From assembly GCF_000234665.1 (NCBI RefSeq), contig NC_018331.1, forward strand, positions 62,001 to 126,000: a stretch of 64,000 nucleotides of DNA, in the 5' to 3' direction. Positions 9,874 to 19,706 of this stretch are shown here, in pieces. The notes under the pieces are model-generated. The model had not been told where the DNA came from. It saw only the letters and a list, made by a program, of their open reading frames with translations, and did no database searches. Position 1 is the stretch's first letter, and each line of letters begins with the position of its first letter. This stretch comes from Leishmania mexicana MHOM/GT/2001/U1103 (taxonomy: Eukaryota > Euglenozoa > Kinetoplastea > Trypanosomatida > Trypanosomatidae). The position numbers and the translations under genes were made by a program.

Positions 9874-10390
9874 GTGCGCCGCCCTTTGGGGAAACCCAGG
9901 CAGCCCCTCCCCCTCCCACCCCCCCCGCCTGCCAGTGCCGGAACCCCACTTCTCATGGTGACAAGGCTCGAGCGCCTACGACGTGGGGAGGTGAGCGCGA
10001 TGCATGGCCACTGGTGTGTCGGCGCTGGGGTCCTGGGGGTGGCGCTGGCGTCGGGGGTGACCCGCGACAGCGAACACGCTTGTGCCGTCCATGTGGTAGG
10101 CAGAGTGTCGGCGTGCCTGGAACGCATTGCACCCGGGCCTGACTGCCCTTGCTGGTGTGTGTGTGTGTGGTGTGGGGGCCTGTGCGCCACCCCTACGGGG
10201 ATGCACACTAGGCGGCTGCCGGCGTGATGGGGGCGGGTGTGGGGCGACCTGCGGAGTGTGGGGCAGGGGCCGTGCTCGGATGACGGGGTCGACGCATTGC
10301 TGCAGGGCGTGTGTGTAGGTCTGCTTGGCACCGTGCGATGTGCCCATGGCAGGGCCGGGGAGGAGTGAAGCCCAGTGCACCATGACAGGG
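9874..10390 (+). mobile_element. SIDER-like degenerate retroposon, copy A
   Basis: About 0.52 kb matching four other copies in the window. Landmarks are a C-rich tract near 9905-9927, the CCGGAACCCCACTTCTCATG segment after it, a (GT)n run near 10155, and a 3' end around CAGTGCACCATGACAG. It lies in the middle of the strand-switch region rather than in a 3'UTR. Its 5' end is diverged compared with copies D and E. Family assignment to SIDER2 rests on length, copy number and remembered sequence; I could not align it. Confidence 0.7.
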
Positions 10391-11699
10391 AAGTGCCGTG
10401 TTATGAAACGCTTTTTGCGTTCTATGGCGGCGTGAAGGGATTCGCTGTGCTATACGTCCAAGTCACCGAAATGGAGGAGTAGCAAGCTGTGTCTGTTTTC
10501 AACTACTGATGAACTGACTGTTGTACCATTCTCTTTTTTTAGAAGGAGAGTTGAAAGTGTTTGCTGATGTTTGCGTGCTTTTTCCTCTGTATTCTTTGTT
10601 ATAGCTTCTGCGGTAGTGGCAGGGGTGTGTGTTCGTTGTACGATGTGGCAAATGGTAGTTGCCGAAGTATTTACTTCTTTTTTTCTTCGTCTTGTTCTTT
10701 TTGATGAATCTGCTGCTTGCTAAATGCAGATTTTTTTCTATATCAAGAGACTTCTAGGTTAAAAGGAACAAGGATTCTTGGCTGATGAGTTCCCTTCTCC
10801 CGTGTCCAGTCACTGCTTTTTTGCAGCCCTCTGCGCTGCGCGGCTTTGTTCTCAGGTTGCAAAAACCAACGGAGGAGAAGGTTCAATGACGGCGTCTCTC
10901 TGTCTATAGGAGAGAAAAAAAGCACCGTAGTGGGGAAAAGTTGGCTCGATGAGCGCTATTTCGATCCTCCTGCGTTGGTGATCCGTTCTGCATTTTCTGG
11001 AGTGCAAATAGAAAGGTTTGCGTCAGTGTTCTCTGGATTGCTTTTACACTTTCCTCAGCTTGGGGTACTAAGGTACACAGTTAATAAGTGTGAAACGGTA
11101 GCATTGAGGACACCTCGGAAGCTCACATTACACCACTCCCGGCCCTTCCACCCTCTGTTCCGCTTCGTGTACCATTCTTGTGTATTTGTTGACTTGTTCT
11201 TGGTAGAATGATACGTTGGAAAAAACAGCAGTAAGCTCACCCTCTGTGTACTATTATTATTTAACTGTCTGGGAATGATGGGTAGTCGCCTTATTTCACG
11301 TTCTCGACGGTGTGGGAGTTGTCATGCTGTTCTTTTCTCTCCATCCCATGCAGTGGGTACATTTTTCCCCTTTTTATTCCTGCTTTTATGAATCGCATAT
11401 CGCATAGGAGTTGGAACGCAAGAATGCTCCCGCCGATAAACTATTCTGAGCCATGCGCCGTTGAGTGCGCACAGTAGAGGGGAGAAAATGCTAAAGTAAC
11501 TACATCACGAGCGTGTCACTCAGGAATCATCTTTGTAACCCCCCCAAAAAATGTATGCACTTCTCTATCATGGCAGCATGTCTGTTTGCGACGCAGTGGG
11601 GCCGTTTATTTTATCCCAGGTTCCATTTTGGTGAACTGTACTACTGCCGTACTACAGTGTTGTAAAGCAACTTCGCATCTACTCATCGTTTTCTTTGCG

Positions 11700-11721
11700 T
11701 TCTTTTTTTTTTTCGTCTTTT
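11700..11721 (+). promoter_or_regulatory. Polypyrimidine tract before methylmalonyl-CoA mutase
   Basis: A T-dominated run about 145 bases before the mutase ATG, broken only by one CG. It is the likely branch/polypyrimidine element for spliced-leader addition to the first plus-strand mRNA; an AG acceptor would follow it. Confidence 0.5.
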
Positions 11722-11864
11722 AATATGAAAAATTACAGCTTCCGACGTCGTAGAGCTGATCTAAAGCACACAAAACCAGTAAAAGAAAGGGAACCTCTGG
11801 AGCTGCAGCCTACATATTCTGTTATTTTCTTATTACCCTAGCGTCGGAGAAGGTGCATAAAAAA

Positions 11865-14036
11865 ATGATGCGTCGGGTTCCTGTCTTGCTCTCCGCAGCA
11901 TACCCACCTGAGTGGATTGCTGCGGCGAAAAAGGAGTTGAAGAACCGTGACCCATCGACCTTGACCATTCATTCTATCAACGGATTCGACATCAAGCCGC
12001 TTTACCTCGCCGATGATGTCGAGAGTCACCAGGCGCTGCCTGGGTTCTTCCCATACACCCGTGGCGTCCACTCGACGATGTATACTGGCCGACCGTGGAC
12101 TATTCGGCAGTACGCTGGCTTCTCCACTGCTGAGGAGTCCAACAATTTCTACAAGGCCGCCCTCAAGAACGGACAGCAAGGTCTCTCTGTCGCGTTTGAT
12201 CTGGCGACGCACCGCGGCTACGACTCTGATCATCCGCGCGTGGCCGGTGATGTTGGTATGGCTGGTGTTGCGGTGGATTCAGTTGAGGACATGAAGCTAC
12301 TCTTCAACGATATTCCGCTGGACAAGGTGAGTGTTTCCATGACTATGAATGGCGCTGTCATCCCTGTTCTCGCCTTTTTCGCGGTAGCGGCGGAGGAGAG
12401 CGGTGTCTCGCAAGAAAAGCTGCGCGGAACCATTCAGAACGACATATTGAAGGAGTTCATGGTGCGCAACACGTACATTTTTCCTCCCACTCCTTCAATG
12501 CGCATCCTTGGTGATGTTATGGCCTATCTGAGCAAGCGTCAGCCGAAGTTCAATAGTATTAGTATCAGTGGCTATCACATCCAAGAAGCAGGTGCTCACA
12601 ATGCCTTGGAGCTAGCATTCACCATCGCCGACGGTCTCGAATACATCCGCTGCGCCGAAGAGTGCGGTTTGACGGTGGACGATGTGGCGCCGCGCTTCTC
12701 CTTCTTCTTTGGCATTGGCATGAACTTTTACTGCGAGATTGCGAAACTTCGGGCTGCCAGGATGCTGTGGGCAACGTACGTGAAGAAGAAGTTCAATCCC
12801 AAGAATCCTAAATGTCTGCTTCTGCGAACGCACTCACAGACGTCCGGCTGGTCGCTAACCGAGCAGGACATGGAAAACAACATCATTCGGACGACGATCG
12901 AGGCCATGGCTGCTGTGATGGGCGGTGTGCAAAGTCTGCACACAAATGCCTTCGATGAGGCAGTGGCACTTCCGTCAGTACAGAGTTCTCGTATCGCGCG
13001 TAACACGCAGATTATTATTCAGGAAGAAACACAGATTTGCAGCGTTGTTGACCCATGGGGTGGCTCGTATATGATGGAGGCTCTGACGCAGGAGATGATG
13101 AAGAGGGCGTCCGCAATCATTGATGATGTGGAGGCGAAGGGCGGCATGACCAAATGCATCGAGGAAGGCTTCCCCAAGCTGATGATAGAGGAGAGCGCCG
13201 CGCGGCGGCAGGCGGCCATTGATTCTGGCGCAGAGACCATTGTTGGTGTTAACAAGTACGTCAACCCAGTCGATAAGGTTCATGAGACGCTTCGCATCGA
13301 TGACAAAAAGGTACGTGCAGGTCAGGTTGCTGCCTTGGAGAAGCTGAAGGCTACCCGCGACAACGCCAAGGTACAGGAAATGCTCAAGAAAGTGACGGAA
13401 GCTTGTAAGGACGCAAAGATCAATATTCTCGAGGTTGCCATTGAGGCTGCGCGGGCACGTGCGACGCTTGGCGAGATTACTTCTGCTATGGAGGAGGTCT
13501 ACGACCGTTACGTTCCAAAAAGCCAGGTAGTGCAAGGCGTCTACTACAATTCCTACCTGAGAGAGAGTAGCAAGGAGGATCAGAATCACATCTCGGCCGT
13601 CAAAGCTCGCATCGACGCCTTCGCTGCGAAGGAAGGCCGTCGGCCGCGTATTATGGTGGCCAAAATAGGTCAGGACGGACACGACCGTGGCGCAAAAGTG
13701 GTAGCCACTGGTCTTGCCGACATGGGCTATGATGTAGATATTGGCCCGCTCTTCCAGACTCCCGAGGAGGTTGCCCGCCATGCTGTCGAGAACGATGTGC
13801 ACATCTGCGGCGCTAGCTCACTGGCTGCAGGTCATCGAACGCTGATTCCGCAGCTCATCCAGGAGCTGAAGAAGCTTGGTGCCGACGATATCATCGTCAC
13901 TGCCGGCGGCGTTATACCACCTGATGACTACCAGAGTCTCTATGACGCCGGGGTAAAACTCATCTTTGGTCCCGGTACGCCCATACCGAAGTGTGCTGAA
14001 CAGATGATCGAGGTCCTTGAGGCTTGTCAAAAATGA
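11865..14036 (+). CDS. Methylmalonyl-CoA mutase, single chain
   Basis: A 723-residue adenosylcobalamin enzyme that interconverts methylmalonyl-CoA and succinyl-CoA in the mitochondrion, in propionate and odd-chain/branched-chain breakdown. The N-terminal substrate barrel (about 30-560) has conserved stretches such as [15 protein letters not shown] and [20 protein letters not shown]. The C-terminal cobalamin domain (about 590-723) has the base-off motif D604-x-H606-x-x-G609 (GQDGHDRG), with His606 as lower axial ligand, and the GGVIPPDDY segment. Length and order match the one-subunit human and bacterial large-subunit form. A GTG lies in frame upstream, but the ATG at 11865 ([10 protein letters not shown], weak presequence) fits better. 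It is the first plus-strand gene after the strand-switch region, flanked by SIDER copies A and B. Confidence 0.97.
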   Translation: MMRRVPVLLSAAYPPEWIAAAKKELKNRDPSTLTIHSINGFDIKPLYLADDVESHQALPGFFPYTRGVHSTMYTGRPWTIRQYAGFSTAEESNNFYKAALKNGQQGLSVAFDLATHRGYDSDHPRVAGDVGMAGVAVDSVEDMKLLFNDIPLDKVSVSMTMNGAVIPVLAFFAVAAEESGVSQEKLRGTIQNDILKEFMVRNTYIFPPTPSMRILGDVMAYLSKRQPKFNSISISGYHIQEAGAHNALELAFTIADGLEYIRCAEECGLTVDDVAPRFSFFFGIGMNFYCEIAKLRAARMLWATYVKKKFNPKNPKCLLLRTHSQTSGWSLTEQDMENNIIRTTIEAMAAVMGGVQSLHTNAFDEAVALPSVQSSRIARNTQIIIQEETQICSVVDPWGGSYMMEALTQEMMKRASAIIDDVEAKGGMTKCIEEGFPKLMIEESAARRQAAIDSGAETIVGVNKYVNPVDKVHETLRIDDKKVRAGQVAALEKLKATRDNAKVQEMLKKVTEACKDAKINILEVAIEAARARATLGEITSAMEEVYDRYVPKSQVVQGVYYNSYLRESSKEDQNHISAVKARIDAFAAKEGRRPRIMVAKIGQDGHDRGAKVVATGLADMGYDVDIGPLFQTPEEVARHAVENDVHICGASSLAAGHRTLIPQLIQELKKLGADDIIVTAGGVIPPDDYQSLYDAGVKLIFGPGTPIPKCAEQMIEVLEACQK

Positions 14037-16019
14037 ATGTACACGTTATTTTTACGTGACGAACTGCGATTCGCAGTCTCACCTCAAAACGTTTTTTTTT
14101 TGGTTCCACTCTGACCTTCCCCCCTTCTGCTTGCTGTGTGAAGTCTACACGGCGTGCTTCATGCGCGGTGTTGCTTTCCTCTTCTTTGTCTTTTGTTTTT
14201 CTTTGAGCTCATTTTTTTTCCCTCTCACCCCGGACTCGTACGATTGTTTTGTTCTCTTCCTGCTCGAGGCGCCTCTTCTATCGTTTGTGAAAAGGTCTGG
14301 CGCCACCCAGCTCGTGCTTCCTTTCAGAAGTTTGGTATGTGACGTCACCATCGTAGGCCTCACTGGCGCCTTCTGCAGTCTCGCCCGCGTACTGTGCTCC
14401 AAAAGCATACGCGAGAAAAACTCCGTGAAGACCACAATAAGTGCACCTGTCTGGAGGCTTGCAGAAGACACAGCGCACGGGACCCACTCTCTCCGCCCAC
14501 TTGCACAGTAAAAGCAAAGAAGAAGCTAGGCTTTCCTGTATCGTCGGAGCGTGCTAAACTTTTTTTTGTGCGTCAAGTAACGGGCGCCGCTCGCTCTACT
14601 GCTCCTCCTCTACGCCCTTGACCACGGTGACCAGGCACGCGAACAGTAACAAGGCCGCCCACCAATGCAGCATTTGTTTTACCCTCCCCCCGCGCTCCCT
14701 CGTGAAACGAAGGAAATGATCGAGAAAAGAAAACGACGTTAGCCCATCAAAGCAGTTTTGAGCACGTGACTCAGATCTGCACGTGCGCGTGCTAGCAAAC
14801 GATTTTTTTCCTTTGGTTTCTTGCTTTTTGCTTTCGTACAGATGACAGTTATCCCTCATAGCGCAGGACACCTTGCTGCGGCATCGGCGCTCAGTATCCC
14901 ACCCTGTGGGGAAGCCCAGGCAGCCCCTCCCCTTCCCATCCCCTGCCCTGCCAGTGCCGGAACCCCACTTCTCATGGTGACAAGGCTCGAGTGCCTACGA
15001 CGTGGGGAGGTGAGCGCGATGCATGGCCACTGGTGTGTCGGCGCTGGGGTCCTGGGGGTGGCGCTGGCGTCGGGGGTGACCCGCGACAGCGAACACGCTT
15101 GTGCCGTCCATGTGGTAGGCAGAGTGTCGGCGTGCCTGGAACGCATTGCACCCGGGCCTGACTGCCCTTGCTGGTGTGTGTGTGTGGTGTGGGGGCCTGT
15201 GCGCCACCCCTACGGGGATGCACACTAGGCGGCTGCCGGCGTGATGGGGGCGGGTGTGGGGCGACCTGCGGAGTGTGGGGCAGGGGCCGTGCTCGGATGA
15301 CGGAGTCGGCGCATTGCTGCAGGGCGTGTGTGTAGGGCTGCTTGGCACCGTGCGATGTACCTGTGACGGCTTGAGTGGAGTGAAGCCCAGTGCACCATGA
15401 CAGAGAAGGAGTGTGTTGGAGAGAGAGAAACAAAACGTTCACAGTGACAGCGCCGTTGTCTCTTCGAAACAGCGACGATCAAAAAAGGGGAGAAGAAAAG
15501 GACAGTCGAAGCTGAGAGGGCTTTGCATTGCAGTCTACGCGTATACTGAGGCGCTTGATGCATTGAGGCGTGACCCGCATCTGTAGCGGACGCGAAGCCT
15601 TGAAAGGCTCGCTGAAGGTAAAGCTGGCGAGCACGAAAACTGTGTACTTGCGTGGCTGCCTCCTGCGAGTGCTTGGAGACTACACCTGGGCATGGAGGAA
15701 GAGGCCATGGCCCTACTCGCACTTCTCCTCGCATTCTCGCTTTACTTTCATCTTTGGCTCTTGACCGCAGTTTACGTATAGCGACGCAGTACACGCTGAC
15801 AAAACAAACGGGAGAGACGCAGAAAGTGCTAGCATGTATGACGTCACGGCACGTGTGACTGTTTCCTCCTGTTGTCATAAACCTTGGCCGACTCCCTCCG
15901 TTTTCATCCTGACATCATAGCGACTGTAAGGGCGGCAGCAGGTAGCGTGGGGCGATTCGCACGCAGTCCCTTCCGTCAATTATTCGCCTACACTTTTCTC
16001 TTTGCCTCATATCAATTCC
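14037..16019. other. 2.0 kb intergenic region after the mutase gene
   Basis: It holds the mutase 3'UTR, many short T/C runs, SIDER-like copy B and the upstream region of the CAND1-like gene, including a CT-rich run at about 15987-16006 just before the ATG. The only long frames are inside the repeat and are shadows shared by all copies. Confidence 0.65.
14887..15408 (+). mobile_element. SIDER-like degenerate retroposon, copy B
   Basis: About 0.52 kb, same orientation as the genes. It shares the body of copies A, C and D. Its 3' end (GAGTGAAGCCCAGTGCACCA) is closest to copy A, while its 5' part resembles C in a diverged form. It lies between mutase and CAND1, a position where SIDER2 elements in Leishmania 3'UTRs are known to lower mRNA stability. 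Confidence 0.72.
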
Positions 16020-19000
16020 ATGGCACCGTTTTCAGCATGTAGTTTCTTGAGGGACATCAAACATGTCGATAAGGACCTGCGACTGATGGCCCTGTTTGAT
16101 CTTCGGCGTCACGTGCAGAGCGCTGACGAGAGCGGCATCACCAACGATGTGGTCGATAAAGTGCTTTCCTGCCTTTCTCCCGACGAGCGGTGTGAGGAGG
16201 TTCAGAACGAGGCCGCGAACGTGCTTCCAGACATGGTGGTAAAGTGCAGTCAGAGGGACATTATTCTCCAGTACCTGTTATCGACCGTCACGAAAACGTG
16301 CGTTTCGGATGACGGCGATGGCGCCAACCTGCAGTACCTCAGTGGGATGACTTTCAAGAAGTGCTGTGCTGAGTTTGCCAGCGAGGCTCGCAGAAGTGTT
16401 GCTTTCTGGCAAAAGCAAATCGATGTGGCTCGGCATCTCTGCGTCAGCTGCGCAGCGCAACTTGAGGTGGACGACTTGGAGGACACGGCGCGCGAGATTC
16501 TTTACACCGCGGTGAACGCACTCGTGCCCGCCTACAAAGACGTATTAGGCGAGCGCGATGCCCTTGTAAAGATGGCGGTGAGGGATTTCCAGAAAACCAA
16601 TTCGATCCGACACGCAAGCCTGACCCTGGTTGAGTCCTTGCTGACGCTTTTAACACCGACGACGCAAGAGAGCGTGGTGGCGGAGTCGCTGAATCTGCTC
16701 GTGACTGCGACATCCAGCGAACAGTACGTCGCCTACCTCCAGCTCTGCGAGGTCGAAATGCGCACGCTGCGGTCGCCTCCGATGCCAGTGGTGCAGCAGA
16801 TCATCGACTCCGCTTGCGAGCGTCTGGCTCATGCCGCAGAGCACTACGATGAGGGGGAGGACAGCACGGAGACACTGCTAGAAGTTGTCTACTCTCTTTT
16901 GCAGCTGAACGCAAGTGGCGGAGCCCCGTCGTGGCGCGGCACGTTCGCCGCTGTCAAGGACTTGGTCACCTTTGATCCGTACGCCTCAGGTGCAGAGGAG
17001 GATGCCTACGCCCAAGGCGCCGGGTACGACGAGGATTACGACGAGTACTACGAGTACGATAATGGGATATCCGATTCGACATGGAAGCTGCGGATGTGGG
17101 CCGTTCGCGTCCTTCAGGTGCTGGTGGCGCAGCATAACGACAAGGAGTTGGGCATGCAGTCCCTGAACATAGCGGCGACCGCACTCCAGGACCGCGTCCA
17201 GGTAGTGCAGCTGGAGGCCGTGAGGCTGGTGCGCACGGTGGCTCGTCAGTCCTATGTGCATGACGCGGATTGCGTCGTGTTGGTCACGAGCCGCTGTCAC
17301 GAACTCTGCAAGCTCGTCGGTATCGAAGATGAAAAGGCTACCGCATCCCTGATGAAGGCTCTCGAAGACATCTTTGCCGCCTTCGCAGACGCTGTCACTT
17401 TTTGTGAAAGCACAGTGCCTCTCTTGCTGAATCAAGTCCGTGCCCACTTCTCCGCAGTTGCGGCCAGTGCGGCCGCCGTGGAGGGATGCCGGAGCATCGT
17501 GGCGAGCATTGCCAGGGCAAGAGGAGACGGAGCATTGTTGAGCAGCGAGACCGTGAACCTTGCCAAGGAGCTACCGGTGTTGTGCTTGTGCGGAGGCAAT
17601 TCCAGCGCCACGGCGGCCTGCATCACCAAGGTCAGCGACACACTCGCGCAGGTGTACAGGGCCACCCACGACGTATCTGTACCGGCCGTTCTGGGCAGCA
17701 ACTATGGTGCTCTGCTTGAGAACGGCACCTTTTCTGCCGCATGCCGAGCGGCGGCAGCGGAGTGCCTGGCAAACTGGGCTGCAGCCCATGGTCTTTTGGC
17801 TCTGGAGCAGCCGGCAACCGCCCTGTGGCGCGCGCTGGACTACGACGAAGTGAAACTGCCTGTTCTCCGTGCATTGAGCATCATGGCAGGCAGCAGTGCA
17901 TCATCAGCATCTGTTCCGACGTCTGTGCTGGAGAAAGTGGCTACATTGGTCGAACTAGGGTCAGCAAGTGTGCGGGCGGCCTCAGTCGAGGTGCTGCTGC
18001 GCCGCCTTTCAGCTCCCAACACGCCACCGTTGACGGCGTCGTTTCTGCAGCACTTGACGACCTTGTTTGCACCGGGCCACCCCCTGTCACTGTCGTCGTG
18101 TGAACTAGCCGAGATGTGCGCGCTGTCGCTTCTTCTGGCACAGCTTTTCCGGCACCAAGCAGAGCAGGGTGTCGCGTTTTACGAGACCTACTTTGCTGGA
18201 GTGTGGGAACACGTTGCTCGACTGGCTGATGCAGTGCTGTGGAGCCGGAGCCTGATGAACCCAGCACTAGACAGCCTCACGGCGCTTGTGGCCACCGTGT
18301 ATGAGCACGAATGCTCGTCACGATTATCTATCGAGGACGGCGTGCGGCAGTTTTTGGTGTCGAACCAGTCACACATCCCGTGCATCTGCACGGTGGTGCG
18401 CTGCGTGGGTGCCGGCTCCCCGTCCGCCGTGAGCGCCTTTTTGGACACTCTTTCTCCCCAACTTCTGGAAAAGGCACACCTCCTTCTCTGCGTTGGCGAG
18501 GCTGGACAGGCAAGCGGGCTGAGTACCGACTGGTCTGCGCTGGTTCTTGACAGTGTGCAGAGCAAGGAAAGCGAGCTGGTGCGGTCTTGCGGCGAGCGGT
18601 CGCTTTCCTTGTGCATGCTGCACCCCGGCAATGTCGAGACTATCTTGATGCCGTGCGGTGAGAGGGCCGTGGACGGTGGCACCGCTGGCCGGTACTACTA
18701 TGTGAAGTCCATCAAAGAAGCTGCCACATTGGCCCTTTCGCGGTACCATACCGCATTTCACGACGCCGCGGTGAGCAAACCCTTGTTGTCCCTCTTCCTT
18801 CAGTCATCCGCCAGCGCGGACCTGGTGGAGCTGTACGGGGCATGTGCCGGGACTCTCAGCATGTTCATGCTTGACGCAGAGCGGGGTGTGATGATCGCTG
18901 ACACCTTGCTCGAGACGGAGGCGTCGCTGGATACGCGAGTGACGTGCATGGTGGCCCTGCGCTACTTCCTGAGCACGCTGGCGGAACGATCTGCAAGCAT

Positions 19001-19706
19001 TGGGATTTACCGCCCCATTGTTTTGCGGGCACTTTTCCAGCTGCACCGGCCCACCGACCCCAAGGAGAGTACGGCGCCGTCGCTGCCACTGCGCTCCATG
19101 GCGTTGCGACTTCTGACCACGGTGCTTCAGCACCGTCCACATTGGCTCCTCTGCGAGGAGACACGCACGACTATTTTCCCGAATTTGCTGACAGAGCTCC
19201 GCGAGGACGCCAAGCTGCAGGGCACGTTTGATCTGAGCGGGTACACCCATCGCGTGGACAAGGGACTGGAGTGCCGCAAGCTGGCGTTTGAGTCGCTCTC
19301 TGCCGTTTTCCGGGCCGCTCGCCAGCACAAGGTGGATCTGGTGGAATACTGTGAAGCAGAGGCGGCTGTGATCAGCACGCTCATTGTGGCTTGCAGCTCT
19401 CATGGCAGCGGCGACCGCGAATCTTCAATCAACAATACCGCGAAGGATCTGATTGTGCGGTTTGTGGAGAGAAAACCACAATTCGTCTTTACCTCGTCTC
19501 AGCTGGACTCCTTGGCCTCCAAGCTTTCACATGATATCAAGTGTGGCACCTCACCAACAGACGCACAGAAGACGACGCTCTTGTATGCCATCAGGTGTGT
19601 CATGAGGCTGAGCAGTCACCCCAGCTTTGCGTATCACACGGGCTTCCAGGAAGTGGCTGAGGTGGCCCGAAAGTCTGCACTGCTGACGCAGAGCCTCAAA
19701 CTGTGA
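16020..19706 (+). CDS. CAND1-like (TIP120) HEAT-repeat cullin exchange factor
   Basis: A 1228-residue protein, close to the usual ~1230 of CAND1. CAND1 wraps around cullin-RBX1 and swaps substrate receptors of SCF-type ubiquitin ligases. The N-terminus (DKDLRLMALFDLRRHV) matches the first HEAT repeat of CAND1, residues about 319-350 form the acidic insert with repeated Asp/Glu/Tyr found in the family, followed by a W-K-x-R helix, and residues about 1068-1098 (GTFDLSGYTHRVDKGLECRK) match the C-terminal TIP120 domain that precedes the last helices. The whole chain is helical and alanine/leucine-rich with no membrane segment. The ATG at 16020 sits just after a CT-rich tract; an in-frame TTG upstream is not needed. 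Confidence 0.88.
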   Translation: MAPFSACSFLRDIKHVDKDLRLMALFDLRRHVQSADESGITNDVVDKVLSCLSPDERCEEVQNEAANVLPDMVVKCSQRDIILQYLLSTVTKTCVSDDGDGANLQYLSGMTFKKCCAEFASEARRSVAFWQKQIDVARHLCVSCAAQLEVDDLEDTAREILYTAVNALVPAYKDVLGERDALVKMAVRDFQKTNSIRHASLTLVESLLTLLTPTTQESVVAESLNLLVTATSSEQYVAYLQLCEVEMRTLRSPPMPVVQQIIDSACERLAHAAEHYDEGEDSTETLLEVVYSLLQLNASGGAPSWRGTFAAVKDLVTFDPYASGAEEDAYAQGAGYDEDYDEYYEYDNGISDSTWKLRMWAVRVLQVLVAQHNDKELGMQSLNIAATALQDRVQVVQLEAVRLVRTVARQSYVHDADCVVLVTSRCHELCKLVGIEDEKATASLMKALEDIFAAFADAVTFCESTVPLLLNQVRAHFSAVAASAAAVEGCRSIVASIARARGDGALLSSETVNLAKELPVLCLCGGNSSATAACITKVSDTLAQVYRATHDVSVPAVLGSNYGALLENGTFSAACRAAAAECLANWAAAHGLLALEQPATALWRALDYDEVKLPVLRALSIMAGSSASSASVPTSVLEKVATLVELGSASVRAASVEVLLRRLSAPNTPPLTASFLQHLTTLFAPGHPLSLSSCELAEMCALSLLLAQLFRHQAEQGVAFYETYFAGVWEHVARLADAVLWSRSLMNPALDSLTALVATVYEHECSSRLSIEDGVRQFLVSNQSHIPCICTVVRCVGAGSPSAVSAFLDTLSPQLLEKAHLLLCVGEAGQASGLSTDWSALVLDSVQSKESELVRSCGERSLSLCMLHPGNVETILMPCGERAVDGGTAGRYYYVKSIKEAATLALSRYHTAFHDAAVSKPLLSLFLQSSASADLVELYGACAGTLSMFMLDAERGVMIADTLLETEASLDTRVTCMVALRYFLSTLAERSASIGIYRPIVLRALFQLHRPTDPKESTAPSLPLRSMALRLLTTVLQHRPHWLLCEETRTTIFPNLLTELREDAKLQGTFDLSGYTHRVDKGLECRKLAFESLSAVFRAARQHKVDLVEYCEAEAAVISTLIVACSSHGSGDRESSINNTAKDLIVRFVERKPQFVFTSSQLDSLASKLSHDIKCGTSPTDAQKTTLLYAIRCVMRLSSHPSFAYHTGFQEVAEVARKSALLTQSLKL

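Larger units (their letters stand above)
8218..11864. promoter_or_regulatory. Divergent strand-switch region, likely bidirectional transcription start region
   Basis: All genes to the left are on the minus strand and all to the right on the plus strand, so this 3.6 kb gap separates two diverging polycistronic units. In Leishmania such regions are where RNA polymerase II starts in both directions, usually marked by acetylated histones rather than a defined promoter. The sequence supports this: A-rich runs on the plus strand (pyrimidine tracts for minus transcripts) dominate about 8.3-9.35 kb, and T-rich runs dominate about 10.5-11.75 kb. A SIDER-like copy lies between. No tRNA gene is seen. 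Confidence 0.8.

Noticed and set aside
9732..10331. Long open frames in both strands of each SIDER-like copy (for example about 117-199 codons)
   Set aside because: The same frames recur in all copies with internal differences and the same threonine/proline/histidine text, so they come from repeat composition, not from a conserved gene.
12975..13802. 275-codon minus-strand frame inside the mutase gene
   Set aside because: It is the antisense shadow of a strongly supported enzyme; its translation has no domain and simply reflects GC-rich codon bias.
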